A DNA stretch of 64,000 nucleotides from JBCAXA01 sp038749025 (lineage in GTDB: Bacteria > Pseudomonadota > Gammaproteobacteria > Steroidobacterales > Woeseiaceae): NCBI GenBank assembly GCA_038749025.1, contig JBCDIL010000014.1, positions 1 through 64,000 of the forward strand, given 5' to 3'. The translations under genes were made by a program, and so were the position numbers. Under the pieces are notes generated by a model. That model had not been told where the DNA came from and ran no database searches. It saw only the letters and a list, made by a program, of their open reading frames with translations. This document shows, piece by piece, positions 23,282-32,130 of the stretch. How positions within the stretch are numbered: position 1 is the first letter of the stretch; the number at the start of each line of letters is the position of its first letter.

Positions 23282-24865
23282 ATGAAGCAGATCACGCGAC
23301 GGCACTTGTTCGGGCTATCGGCGGCGGCAGCGGTATCGTCTTGCGCGAGACAGCCAGTACGGCTGCCTGAGGAGCGCACCGAGTATGACGTTATCGTCGT
23401 CGGTGCAGGCTCCGCGGGTTGTGTCGTCGCATCACGACTCAGTGAAGACCCAAATCGACGTGTATTGCTTTTGGAGGCCGGGAGCGAGTCAGACAACCCG
23501 CTGATCGATCAGCCCACGCAGTGGTTTAGGCTGTTGGGTTCAGACCTCGTCTACCCAGACCTCACCGTGCCGCAATCTGCACTAGGCGCCAAGGTACTGT
23601 TCGCCGGCCACGGCCGCACGGTGGGAGGCTCGAGTACGATCAACGCGATGATCCACCACAGACCCACGCCGAACGATATCGAATCGTGGGGCCTTGCCGA
23701 TTGGCGTTGGGAAGACGTGGCGGCGATGTTACGTCGTTCAGAAACGTTCAACGGGGATAGCACGGCCGGCCGGGGTACCAATGGCCCAATCGGTGTCATG
23801 CGTCTTCCGGATCCGCCTGCGCTCGCCGATGCGGCGTTGGCAGCCGCGGACCGACTGGGTATTGGTGTGTGCGAGGACATCAACGTCGGGCCGCAAATGG
23901 GCGCCGCCCTGAATCAGTTGGCGTTCGCGAGTGGTAAGCGCCAGCACACGGGACTTGCGTACCTGTCGGCAGCACGAGACCGACCGAATCTCACGGTTCT
24001 TACGAACGCCGACGTCACGTCGCTAGTAATCAACAACAACCGCTGCGATGGCGTCGAGTTTACCCACGGTGGCGAGACGCGGCAGGCGATCGCCGGCAAA
24101 ACCGTCTTATGTGCGGGCGCTCTGCGAACGCCTCAGCTATTGATGCTGTCCGGTATTGGGCCAGGCGGCGATCTGCAGCGGCTTGGCATTCAAGCAGTTC
24201 TTGATGCCAATGCCGTTGGCAAAAATCTGCACGATCACCTATTAGTCTCCGGCAACAATTTTGCGACGCCTGCGCCGGTAGGGAAGTCTGCGGTGCACGG
24301 GTCCGTCGCCGTGGTCTACGCGGCAACACAAGAAGGTGGGGACCGAGACATTTTGCTGAACGTGTCGACCAGCGCCAGCGCCATACCGCCGTTGACCAGC
24401 GCACCGAACGGCTTCAAGACGTCGCTTAGTTTTATGCGGCCCCGAAGTCGCGGAAGCCTAACGCTTGCCAGCGCAGATCCCAGTGCTCAGCCGGCGATCG
24501 ACGTGAACTACCTCGCCGCGCAGCATGATAGGGACGGCATGAAAGCGGCGTTGGAACTCAGTCGGGAACTATTGTCTGCCAAAGAGTTTCGGCGTTTCGA
24601 GGCAACGGAGCTAAACCGCGACTTGTTGGACAATGCGTCATCGGTTCAGGAATTTATGAATCAGGGCGCTACACCGTTCGGGCACTACTGTGGAACGTGC
24701 CGGATGGGAACGGACTCGGATGCGCCCGTGAATACGCAGCTGAACGTAAAAGGCATTGACGCCCTGGACGTCGTGGATGCATCGGTCATCCCGTCTATTG
24801 TCTCTTGCCCGACCAACCCGCTCGTCGTTGCGATCGCGGAGGTGTACGCGTCGCGCTACAACTGA
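23282..24865 (+). CDS. GMC-family FAD oxidoreductase with Tat-type signal
   Basis: A 527-residue choline-dehydrogenase-like enzyme. It has a twin-arginine type leader (TRRHLFGLSAAAAVSSC), so it is probably exported and perhaps a lipoprotein at that Cys. The FAD-binding motif VVGAGSAGCVVASRLSED follows at residue 40, then GRTVGGSSTINAM and CAGALRTPQLLMLSGIG. The C-terminal catalytic region is PFGHYCGTCRMGTD with CPTNPLVVAIAEVYA near the end. The ATG was chosen because GGAGG lies 9 bases upstream. It oxidises an alcohol or sugar of unknown identity. It is monocistronic. Confidence 0.92.
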   Translation: MKQITRRHLFGLSAAAAVSSCARQPVRLPEERTEYDVIVVGAGSAGCVVASRLSEDPNRRVLLLEAGSESDNPLIDQPTQWFRLLGSDLVYPDLTVPQSALGAKVLFAGHGRTVGGSSTINAMIHHRPTPNDIESWGLADWRWEDVAAMLRRSETFNGDSTAGRGTNGPIGVMRLPDPPALADAALAAADRLGIGVCEDINVGPQMGAALNQLAFASGKRQHTGLAYLSAARDRPNLTVLTNADVTSLVINNNRCDGVEFTHGGETRQAIAGKTVLCAGALRTPQLLMLSGIGPGGDLQRLGIQAVLDANAVGKNLHDHLLVSGNNFATPAPVGKSAVHGSVAVVYAATQEGGDRDILLNVSTSASAIPPLTSAPNGFKTSLSFMRPRSRGSLTLASADPSAQPAIDVNYLAAQHDRDGMKAALELSRELLSAKEFRRFEATELNRDLLDNASSVQEFMNQGATPFGHYCGTCRMGTDSDAPVNTQLNVKGIDALDVVDASVIPSIVSCPTNPLVVAIAEVYASRYN

Positions 24866-25097
24866 GCCGACTCGTCGGGTTTGCCTGTAGCGACGTTCTA
24901 CCGCGAATCAAACCGTGTGTTTTTGCGACGTCTGCGCCGTTTAGCGAGCCACGCCTTGTTAGCCGTGTACCAGCGCTGAAGTGACCGGTTCGGTAGCGCG
25001 CTAGCGCTGTATTTCTGGATCTTCTAAACCAACGGCCGCTCGCGCGTTCGTTCGCAGTCGCGAATCCCTCGGCGAATGAAGCTTGACCGAGCTTTAA

Positions 25098-25814
25098 ATG
25101 CGAGTGATTCTCGTTTACATTGGTGCCATGGCAGCTGCCTCACGGGTAACAACCATGAACCAGGCACTTCGATGGATCGGTCCACTCATCGGCCTCGTGG
25201 TCGCCGCCATCATCGTGTCACGCTGGCACATCAACGGACTCGGGTCGCTGGTTTGGCTTGGCATGGCCATCGGCATCAGCGTCATCCGAGCACCGTTTGC
25301 CAAACGCAGCGCCGCGAACACCATTATCGATCAGCGCGCCACCGGCATTGAGCGCGTGCTGCTGGCCATGGTGGCCATCGGCGGGACGATTCTGCCGGCC
25401 ATACACCTCGCCACCGGTGTGTTGGGCTTTGCGAACTACACCTTGCCCGCCTGGACTGCGGCTCTCGCGGTGCTGCTGCTTATCCCGACCCTGTGGTTGT
25501 TTTGGCGAAGCCACGCCGATCTTGGCCGCAATTGGAGCGTGACCACCGAGCTGCGGGAAGAACAAACACTCGTCACAAGCGGCGTGTACACGCGCATTCG
25601 CCACCCTATGTATGCCGCGATATGGCTGTTTTTTCTTCTGCAGCCGTTGGTCGTCCACAACTGGATTGCAGGCTTCGTCGGACCGATTGCGTTTGCCGTG
25701 TTGTACTTCGTGCGGGTGCCGTACGAAGAGGCGATGATGCGCGATTGCTTCGCCGACGAGTACATAGAGTATTGTCGGCAGACGGGTCGGGTGCTGCCTA
25801 AGATGTCGAAGTAG
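25098..25814 (+). CDS. Isoprenylcysteine carboxyl methyltransferase (ICMT)-like membrane protein
   Basis: 238 residues with five to six membrane helices. The C-terminal half carries the SAM-binding ICMT/PEMT signature: LVTSGVYTRIRHPMYAAIW, then VPYEEAMMRDCFADEYIEYC and a QTGRVLP ending. Bacterial members methylate lipids or small substrates and are often wrongly named after the eukaryotic enzyme; the acceptor is unknown. The start is uncertain: ATG 25098, or in-frame Met codons 10 and 19 residues on, the last giving a cleaner membrane-inserted N-terminus. Confidence 0.82.
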   Translation: MRVILVYIGAMAAASRVTTMNQALRWIGPLIGLVVAAIIVSRWHINGLGSLVWLGMAIGISVIRAPFAKRSAANTIIDQRATGIERVLLAMVAIGGTILPAIHLATGVLGFANYTLPAWTAALAVLLLIPTLWLFWRSHADLGRNWSVTTELREEQTLVTSGVYTRIRHPMYAAIWLFFLLQPLVVHNWIAGFVGPIAFAVLYFVRVPYEEAMMRDCFADEYIEYCRQTGRVLPKMSK

Positions 25815-26458
25815 CACCGACGACACTGCCGCTGGGTTAGTCGACATGGCGATGGGTATCGCGAACGGTTTTGCTGCGGTCGAGTCGCTTAATCGAACTC
25901 ATAAAACTCAAGCACTAATGCGATAGATAGTTTTGCGCCTGTCCTGGCAGGGGCTATGTGCCTGTCCACGTGCGTTTCTTCCCACCTGCGTTGTCCACAG
26001 GTGCGGTGCGTGCCGGTCGACCCGCGGTATCACCTATCCACCCGTGTCCTCGACTCGTATTTTCCTCATATGGGCCTATCCACTCGGTGGGCTCCGGCGC
26101 GGGAAATGTAGAGATCAGTTACGCCAGCTCGTGAATCGCGCGCGCCTGCGCAAATGGCGATTTCGGGCCAGTCGAGACGCTGAGAATGGCCTTCCAAAAC
26201 GTAGCAGAGAGCACACTTTCGACTGGAACAGTCACGCCACTGACTGGCCAGTCACGCGCTACGTAACGCGTGGAATCTGGGTTGTCAGAACTAACTTAAG
26301 GTTTTCTTAAATGAAACTTAGGACAACCGTGTGGAGTGGTGCGGCACGCTAGGTGTTAGTTAGCGCACGGCCACGACTGCGGAAACCAACCGGGAGAACG
26401 CAGATTCTGGTCGGAATCGTCCGTTTCAGGAAGCAAAGGCACTCACGGAGCACATGTT
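25815..26458. other. Intergenic stretch without a convincing gene
   Basis: A 644-base gap. It contains several GTGCCTGTCC/CCTGTCC motifs (25932-26000), a perfect 14-base palindrome TGACTGGCCAGTCA at 26241-26254 inside direct copies of AGTCACGC, and CGCG-TACGTA-CGCG-like symmetry just after. An open frame at 25933-26310 is Cys/Arg-rich, lacks coding character and is judged spurious. The motifs suggest worn mobile-element or REP remnants. The end provides the upstream region of the lipoprotein at 26459. Confidence 0.6.
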
Positions 26459-26929
26459 GTGACAACAAACTACATCAAGAGCAAGCTGGCATTCATCGGT
26501 TTCACCGTCCTACTGGTAGGTTGTGCATCGACCGTGAGTTCGTCACGAGGTCTGTACGGACCCACCCCAGCTAACGTGAGGAGTTCGGATGAAAAAGCAC
26601 TATTCAGTTTTGATGTTTCTGGACACGAAATCAACGATATCCGGTACGCCGTGAAAGAGGCAGCCGGTCTCGACGGACTCCTAATCGATGTCGATCAGCC
26701 GAACATGGTCAGTGGGTATGGACTCTCATCCGGCTCGCAGGCCCAGCGGTGCCCTAAGAGTAGGGGGTATACCTTTGCCGCCTATTTCGAGGAGACGAGT
26801 AATAGCAGGGCAAAAGTCACCATTGCTGTTGACGCGCACGGTGGGTGCTGGATGGACGGACAAGTGGCCCAATACGTAGGGCAAAAACTCATGGCGAATA
26901 CCAAAAAGATCCTACTGTCCTATGAGTGA
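26459..26929 (+). CDS. Putative lipoprotein of unknown function
   Basis: 156 residues beginning with GTG, with CGGAG upstream. A signal peptide ends in the lipobox VLLVGCAS, so Cys22 would be lipidated. The mature domain is compact, with Cys pairs (AQRCPKS, HGGCWMDG), and has the layout of a small envelope lipoprotein. No family recognised. GC is lower than in core genes nearby. The gene lies 118 bases before another exported protein of unknown function in the same direction and of similar composition. Confidence 0.78.
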   Translation: MTTNYIKSKLAFIGFTVLLVGCASTVSSSRGLYGPTPANVRSSDEKALFSFDVSGHEINDIRYAVKEAAGLDGLLIDVDQPNMVSGYGLSSGSQAQRCPKSRGYTFAAYFEETSNSRAKVTIAVDAHGGCWMDGQVAQYVGQKLMANTKKILLSYE

Positions 26930-27047
26930 TTAAGTCCTCGATGACTCTCTGTACAAAGCAATTGCGAGAACAGTCTGTATACAGACTACCGCACTGCAAA
27001 GGATCTGTCGGGGCAACCAGTGAGAAGGGTTCGACACCTGTAGTCAT

Positions 27048-27881
27048 ATGAGAACGATACTTAGCAACGTATTTCTAGCTTGTATTTTGGCTCCACTAGC
27101 CAGCGTTTCGTGGGCGTTAGATTTGGAGAAGGAATCAGATTTCGTCCTCTCAACTAGTCCGCAAGGTGCTGCCGTCTTTCATTACCTACGCGGCAAGAAT
27201 CTGTTTCTAGGCTACACACCGCTCAAGCTATCTAGAGATGATTTAGACGGAAGACAAAGTGCACGATTTCGATTCCTAAAATTCGGCTATCACGAAAAGC
27301 TCGCAAAATTACCGCTCTCTGGCCTAGACACAGTCAGTGAACTGGAACCCGGGCTCGAATTTAGGTTGACCGGAGAAACAACAGCAGAGTTGTCTACGTG
27401 TAGCGACGAAATCAAACAGGTAGCTACCGGAGTTGCGCAAGCTGGAATGCGCTCGCAGCTAGGCTTTCAGTATCCTTTTTTTCTCGCTGAAACCCGTGAC
27501 GGAGTCGAGTTGAGGATCGTTACTAAAATCGTCAACCAAAACGATATTAAGAAGATCAAGAGAGTCGAGCGAACCAAAGAAAACGATGCGCAGGTAGCAG
27601 AGTTCGTCGCAAGCCTAGTAGAACCCACAGTGTTCCCTCTGATAACGGCCGTGGAAGCCCTTGCGTGCGTCGATGCAGTTGCCGTTGTCGCCAGTCTACA
27701 AGTATCGGGTCTGAAGATTGACGCTACCCCCTACGAGGAGGTCTGGGCCAGTACCTCCGAACTGTACGTGGGCGGCAGCAAAATAGTCACAACCACCATC
27801 GGAACAGAGGTGAAGTTCAGCACCGACGTGGTTCAAACACGAAAAAGGAAAAATTATCTGTTCACCTACCGACTTCGCTGA
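27048..27881 (+). CDS. Exported protein of unknown function
   Basis: 277 residues with a signal peptide (MRTILSNVFLACILAPLASVSWA). The start of the mature part resembles a PEGA-like beta segment (FVLSTSPQGAAVFHYLRGKN, then LFLGYTPLKL, then FRFLKFGYHEK), a fold seen in surface proteins that echo 'extra value P, G' repeats. The remaining 190 residues are unassigned beta/alpha sequence. GC is relatively low. It is possibly co-transcribed with the lipoprotein 118 bases upstream, though no shared promoter could be defined. Confidence 0.75.
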   Translation: MRTILSNVFLACILAPLASVSWALDLEKESDFVLSTSPQGAAVFHYLRGKNLFLGYTPLKLSRDDLDGRQSARFRFLKFGYHEKLAKLPLSGLDTVSELEPGLEFRLTGETTAELSTCSDEIKQVATGVAQAGMRSQLGFQYPFFLAETRDGVELRIVTKIVNQNDIKKIKRVERTKENDAQVAEFVASLVEPTVFPLITAVEALACVDAVAVVASLQVSGLKIDATPYEEVWASTSELYVGGSKIVTTTIGTEVKFSTDVVQTRKRKNYLFTYRLR

Positions 27882-28164
27882 AGCCCAGGCGGTCGGACGT
27901 TGGCGTAATAGGTGCCTGTCATATCTCTTTGCCGGCGTGCAATGTTCCTATCCAATGGCATTACTCACCGAGACGCACTAGCCTTCGCGATCGCCATGGT
28001 CTAGAACCTCTAGCTAACTAGGGCAGGTGCAGTCGGCCAGCAAACCAATAAGCGCAGGCATGAACTCCGACAGGCGTTATCAGTCTGGCGAACCTTGGGG
28101 AAACGCGAGGGCGAGCCAGTCAGGGATCGATTTCTACCCGTCTAAACAACCGGTAAAAAAAGAC

Positions 28165-29448
28165 TCAAGCTCCATCGAGCTGATGCTCCGTCTCGAGTAA
28201 CGCGTTGAGCGACTCAACTAGATGGTCTGCCCGAACCCACGTCTGAGTCTGGCAAAAAACACGCAACGCACACCCTTTTAACCGAAGGTTGCCATCCGGT
28301 AGTTGCTCGATAGCACCGCGGTAGATTCGACCATCGGCTGGGTTGTAGACCGTGCCCTTTCGCCAACGATCGCCATCGCGTTCGAAGTTATCGAGAATGT
28401 CGAGGCCAACGAGTGGCTGGCTGCGCCGGTCATAGTCACGGTTTTTTGTATCGCGCGGCGGCTCGGCAGCTTCGTCCAGTAATTCCCAAACCCAAACGAT
28501 GCGCCCACAGAGCTTGCGCTCATTGTCGGCGCACGGCCGTAGTTCAACGATGGACCCTAATCCGGGTGTGGCCCACAAGCCGATCGCCTCGCCGTGTGTT
28601 GAGGCTTCCACCCTCGCGCTACAGCAACTCAGCACGATCAAGGCCGCAATGCTGTAACTCGCTTTCGGGGTCGACTTGCGGCGAGACGCAACGGCACGGT
28701 CGAACCGCTGGCGATACTCTGGGTGCTCCGTACCCATCCATCGGTCCCACCACGTGAAGTAAAGCCCGTAGTTGTATCGCCCGAACTGATGATGCAGGTC
28801 GTGATGCGTCGTCGTAGTAATCGACGACAAGATCGGAACCCGAAGCCACCACCGTGGGAATAGCTCGTAGCCCGCATGCCCGATCACATTTCGCGCAATC
28901 ATATGCAGCATAAATAGAAAGACCACGAATTCATGGATCGGTAGAAATAGCACTACGATCGGCAGGATCGCCGCTTCGAGTAATGCTTCGGGCAGCGAGA
29001 ATGCGTAGGCCGCCCACGGCGTTGGCGTTCTTGATTGATGGTGAAGGCTATGGACGCGGCGAAAGCACCGTCGATGGTGAATCGCACGATGCATCCAGTA
29101 GAAGTACGCATCGTGGATGACAACAACCGCGATAAGCTCGACCGCGAGTCGCCAACCGGCGATGGGCCCGTCGTAGAGGCGAAAAACGCCGAACTGGTTG
29201 ACGAAAAATACGATGAAGCCGACCACGGAGAACACACCGGCCGTCACCATGGAATGGCGAAACTCACGCAATCGATCCGCTCGGCTCGCGCGCCGGTCCT
29301 GCAGTCGGCGCGACTCGATGGCTGTGCTTAACAGCGCAAGGATAAGCGCCAGTAAACCTGCACCAATCAGGTATCGGCCGACATCCATGAACAGAATAAC
29401 CGGATACACCTGTTGGACGGCGTCGCTGAAACTCAATGGCGTTGACAT
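28165..29448 (-). CDS. Fusion of sterol-desaturase-type hydroxylase and DUF2147
   Basis: A 427-residue two-part protein. Residues 1-250 are a fatty-acid hydroxylase/sterol desaturase with several membrane helices and the di-iron histidines: H112/H120 (HDAYFYWMHR), H124-125, H133/H136-137 (RVHSLHHQSRTPTPWAAYAF), H182/H191 and HHDLHH at 215-220. A hydrophobic segment (residues 264-280) then leads into DUF2147 at about 289-405 (GLWATPGLGSIVELRP, GRIVWVWELLDEA, GLDILDNF, GRIYRGAIEQLPDGNLRLKG). DUF2147 proteins are normally separate exported proteins, so this domain probably faces the periplasm. An AraC-type gene lies 125 bases upstream. Confidence 0.88.
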   Translation of the reverse strand: MSTPLSFSDAVQQVYPVILFMDVGRYLIGAGLLALILALLSTAIESRRLQDRRASRADRLREFRHSMVTAGVFSVVGFIVFFVNQFGVFRLYDGPIAGWRLAVELIAVVVIHDAYFYWMHRAIHHRRCFRRVHSLHHQSRTPTPWAAYAFSLPEALLEAAILPIVVLFLPIHEFVVFLFMLHMIARNVIGHAGYELFPRWWLRVPILSSITTTTHHDLHHQFGRYNYGLYFTWWDRWMGTEHPEYRQRFDRAVASRRKSTPKASYSIAALIVLSCCSARVEASTHGEAIGLWATPGLGSIVELRPCADNERKLCGRIVWVWELLDEAAEPPRDTKNRDYDRRSQPLVGLDILDNFERDGDRWRKGTVYNPADGRIYRGAIEQLPDGNLRLKGCALRVFCQTQTWVRADHLVESLNALLETEHQLDGA

Positions 29449-29573
29449 CTAACGAGACTCGGTCGCCTACAAAGCACCGAAATTTAGGGTCAAAACCACT
29501 CAGAAAGCTCGCCGAAAATGAACAAAGACGACCGATTTTGAAATCGGGCTTACTTTTCCAAAATCGACAGAGT

Positions 29574-30755
29574 TCAGTTTGAGAGTGCGCTGCGCCGAAA
29601 CGCCGACGGTGTTTGCCCTGTGTCCGCCTTAAAGGCTCGATTAAACGGGCCGATCGATGCGTACCCAAGGTCCATAGCGATGGTCAAAATCGGTACTCGA
29701 ACTTGTGCGGGATCAGCCAGCGCTGTCTTCGCAGCCGGTATTCTGTAGGCATTTAAGAACGCTGTGAAGTTTCTGTAGCCCATGCGCTGATTAATGACAC
29801 GTCGAACTTGGTGTTCTGGGTAACCGAGTTGCTCGGCGAGCGCCGCAATCGTCAGGCCGGGCTCGCGCCAGACCTGATCTGCCATTGCCTGCAACAACGC
29901 GTCCTCAATGATACCGCCAACCGGCGATGCATCGACTTCGTCGGCAATGTCGGGCGGGTTTTGAACAGGGTGCGCGAACAGGTCACGGTTTAGGCTGAAT
30001 AGCGGCAGCGCAAGGCCTAACGTCATAAAGGCAATGACCAACACATTCGTTGTCTGCAACCACGCTGGAACATCAGCACGCAACACGAGCTCAACGATAA
30101 GTACTGCGACGATTTGTGCGCTAACCAACAAAACAAAGACGTGCCGGTACTGCCGCCGGCTGTCGATAAGATCATCGCGTCGTCCCATTAGCACCCTCAG
30201 CAGGGCATGAACGACAACCAGCAGTGCCAATAAGTGCGAAACAAGGAAGGCTGCACTGTGCCAAGTTCCAGATCGTGGCTCGGTCCATTCCAAGGCTACC
30301 CAACACAACAAGGCCGTTAGCGCCACGGCAAATACTCGGACTGGCGATGGCCACTCCATCTCGAACACCACCTGCGCGAAACACCAGAGCGCATAGGGAA
30401 CCGTAACGGCGCCTAAGCTCAGAACTAGCTCCTGCGATGAGAATTCCGCGCGCAGTAAGGTGCTCGAATACAGAAGATAACAGGCGACGCCAAAGAGGAG
30501 CCCAGCGGCGCTCAGTCTCGCTGATGCACGACCGTGTCCGAACAATAACAGCGCAATAAGCAGACCTTGCTGCCCGACGACCGCACTGCGAAGTATGGGT
30601 TCTAGAGAGCTTTCCACGATGGCATTCAGGTCTTCGGTCCGCTGGCGCTTTAAGCATTGTGCACTATGGCGGTTTCGAAGCGACGTTTGCTTGCTCGAGT
30701 TTCGTGGGCCGCACCAGACTGCCTCATGGCTGGGGCAATGCTTGGACAGTGACAA
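29574..30755 (-). CDS. Membrane-bound AraC-family transcriptional regulator
   Basis: 393 residues. About seven hydrophobic helices occupy residues 60-260. A C-terminal AraC/XylS double helix-turn-helix follows (LTIAALAEQLGYPEHQVRRV, FTAFLNAYRIPAAKTALADP, and a LTIAMDLGYASIGPFNRAFK motif with TGQTPSAFRR). The membrane part probably senses a lipid or envelope signal. TTG 30755 is backed by AGGAG five bases upstream; GTG 30617, just before the first helices, is the alternative. Same-strand position 125 bases before the desaturase-DUF2147 gene makes that its likely target. Confidence 0.85.
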   Translation of the reverse strand: MSLSKHCPSHEAVWCGPRNSSKQTSLRNRHSAQCLKRQRTEDLNAIVESSLEPILRSAVVGQQGLLIALLLFGHGRASARLSAAGLLFGVACYLLYSSTLLRAEFSSQELVLSLGAVTVPYALWCFAQVVFEMEWPSPVRVFAVALTALLCWVALEWTEPRSGTWHSAAFLVSHLLALLVVVHALLRVLMGRRDDLIDSRRQYRHVFVLLVSAQIVAVLIVELVLRADVPAWLQTTNVLVIAFMTLGLALPLFSLNRDLFAHPVQNPPDIADEVDASPVGGIIEDALLQAMADQVWREPGLTIAALAEQLGYPEHQVRRVINQRMGYRNFTAFLNAYRIPAAKTALADPAQVRVPILTIAMDLGYASIGPFNRAFKADTGQTPSAFRRSALSN

Positions 30756-31085
30756 CCGGTCTCCTAGCGCATAACTAGCACCTGAAATTTACGAGGAAAA
30801 GTAAGCTTGGCAGCAGAAGGAGTGACTCGGAGAGGCATTTCTCTCTTCATAGAATGTTGTGGTTACCGGCGTCAATTCATGCCTGTCGTGGCTGAGTCTG
30901 GGAGAAGGCCGTTCGTTTAGGGTGCTTTCAAGACCTCTCTCTGGAGACACCTGTTCTGTTTGCTGCACGAAAAGGGTTGTTCACTGATATTCACGACGGA
31001 TCGCTTAAAAACTGTGGTTTGATCGTCCGATGTGATCGGGCCGCGCAATTGTGCGCTTCGCCTAATCAGCTTCAGAAGAGTTCTA
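30756..31085. other. Intergenic region between divergent genes, nothing recognised
   Basis: 330 bases separating the AraC regulator (leftward) from the PD40 propeller gene (rightward). I see no coding sequence, repeat or clear hairpin. It must contain both promoters. A short minus-strand frame at 30917-31162 overlaps the propeller gene and lacks coding character. Confidence 0.6.
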
Positions 31086-32096
31086 ATGCTAACCGGATCA
31101 ATCAACCGTTTTTCGTTGCGCAGGAAGGTAATACTCGGATCATCCTGGTTGTTACTACTCATTTCCGGTTCGCTTCATGCGCAGTCAACGAGTGCATTGG
31201 CGATCGTCCAAGATCATTACCCGGCAGTGTCGCCCGATGGCAAAAAGATCGTATTCGCATCCAATCGAGCAGGACCGGTCGTACAAATATTCGCGCTAGA
31301 TATTGAGTCTGAAGAGGTGAGGCAGCTAACCGATAGCCCAGAAGAAAACGAAACGCCTATCTGGTCCCCGGATGGTAAAAAAATCCTATTCGCCCGCAGG
31401 GTACCGGATGAGCCGAGAACAACCTGGGACCTGTTCGAGATGAACGCGGATGGCACCAACGCGCGCAATCTTACTCGCCAACCTGGTCACGATGGCCATG
31501 CGCGATACTCACCAGACGGTACCAAAATCATCCTCAACTCCTCGCGCGTTACGGATTTTCGGACGCTGACCGAGTATCAATTGGATAATGGCGGGTATAA
31601 CTACGAGATATTCGTGATGGATAGCGATGGGAGTGACGTTCAACGCTTAACGGATTACTTCGAGTGGGACACGTATCCGTCGATTTCCCCAGATGGCAGC
31701 AAATTGCTTTGGCGCCGAGTCCTTCCGGAGGGCGGTTCTGGCACGTCAGGCCTGAATTCTGAAATTTACCTGTCGAATCTTGATGGCTCGAATATTGAGA
31801 ACTTGACGGAGCATCCCGCGTTTGACGGATACCCCGCATGGTCGCCCGATGGCTCGATGATCGCGTTTGCGTCAAACAGAGACGGCCGCGAGTTGATCGA
31901 ATTCAACATCTACCTGATGAACATCGCTTCCCGCGAAGTCGTGCGACTGACCGACACCATCAGCAATACGGAACAAGTTAGGCCGGCCTGGTTTCCTGAT
32001 GGCTCCCGGATCGTTTTCAATCGTGACTTCCCCGACGGGCGATCCGAGATGCATATAGTTCGAGTTAATGCCAGCGCTACTAGTAGCGAGCCATAA
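31086..32096 (+). CDS. Exported TolB-like PD40 beta-propeller protein
   Basis: 336 residues from ATG 31086. The N-terminus is a signal peptide (RRKVILGSSWLLLLISGSLHA). The body is made of WD40-like PD40 blades: YPAVSPDGKKIVFASNRAG, PIWSPDGKKILFARR, ARYSPDGTKIILNSSR, YPSISPDGSKLLWRR, YPAWSPDGSMIAFASNRDG and RPAWFPDGSRIVFNRD. This is the fold of TolB's C-terminal domain, but the TolB N-terminal domain is absent. Six blades are evident. It is probably a periplasmic binding scaffold. It converges on the LytTR gene, with 34 bases between the stops. Confidence 0.85.
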   Translation: MLTGSINRFSLRRKVILGSSWLLLLISGSLHAQSTSALAIVQDHYPAVSPDGKKIVFASNRAGPVVQIFALDIESEEVRQLTDSPEENETPIWSPDGKKILFARRVPDEPRTTWDLFEMNADGTNARNLTRQPGHDGHARYSPDGTKIILNSSRVTDFRTLTEYQLDNGGYNYEIFVMDSDGSDVQRLTDYFEWDTYPSISPDGSKLLWRRVLPEGGSGTSGLNSEIYLSNLDGSNIENLTEHPAFDGYPAWSPDGSMIAFASNRDGRELIEFNIYLMNIASREVVRLTDTISNTEQVRPAWFPDGSRIVFNRDFPDGRSEMHIVRVNASATSSEP

Positions 32097-32130
32097 CGCG
32101 TTAGCGGTTATACCGACTTCGTAAACAGTG

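Noticed and set aside
25933..26310. 125-codon open frame in the long gap
   Set aside because: Cys/Arg/Trp-rich composition, no ribosome-binding site, and it covers palindromes and repeat motifs; not protein-like.
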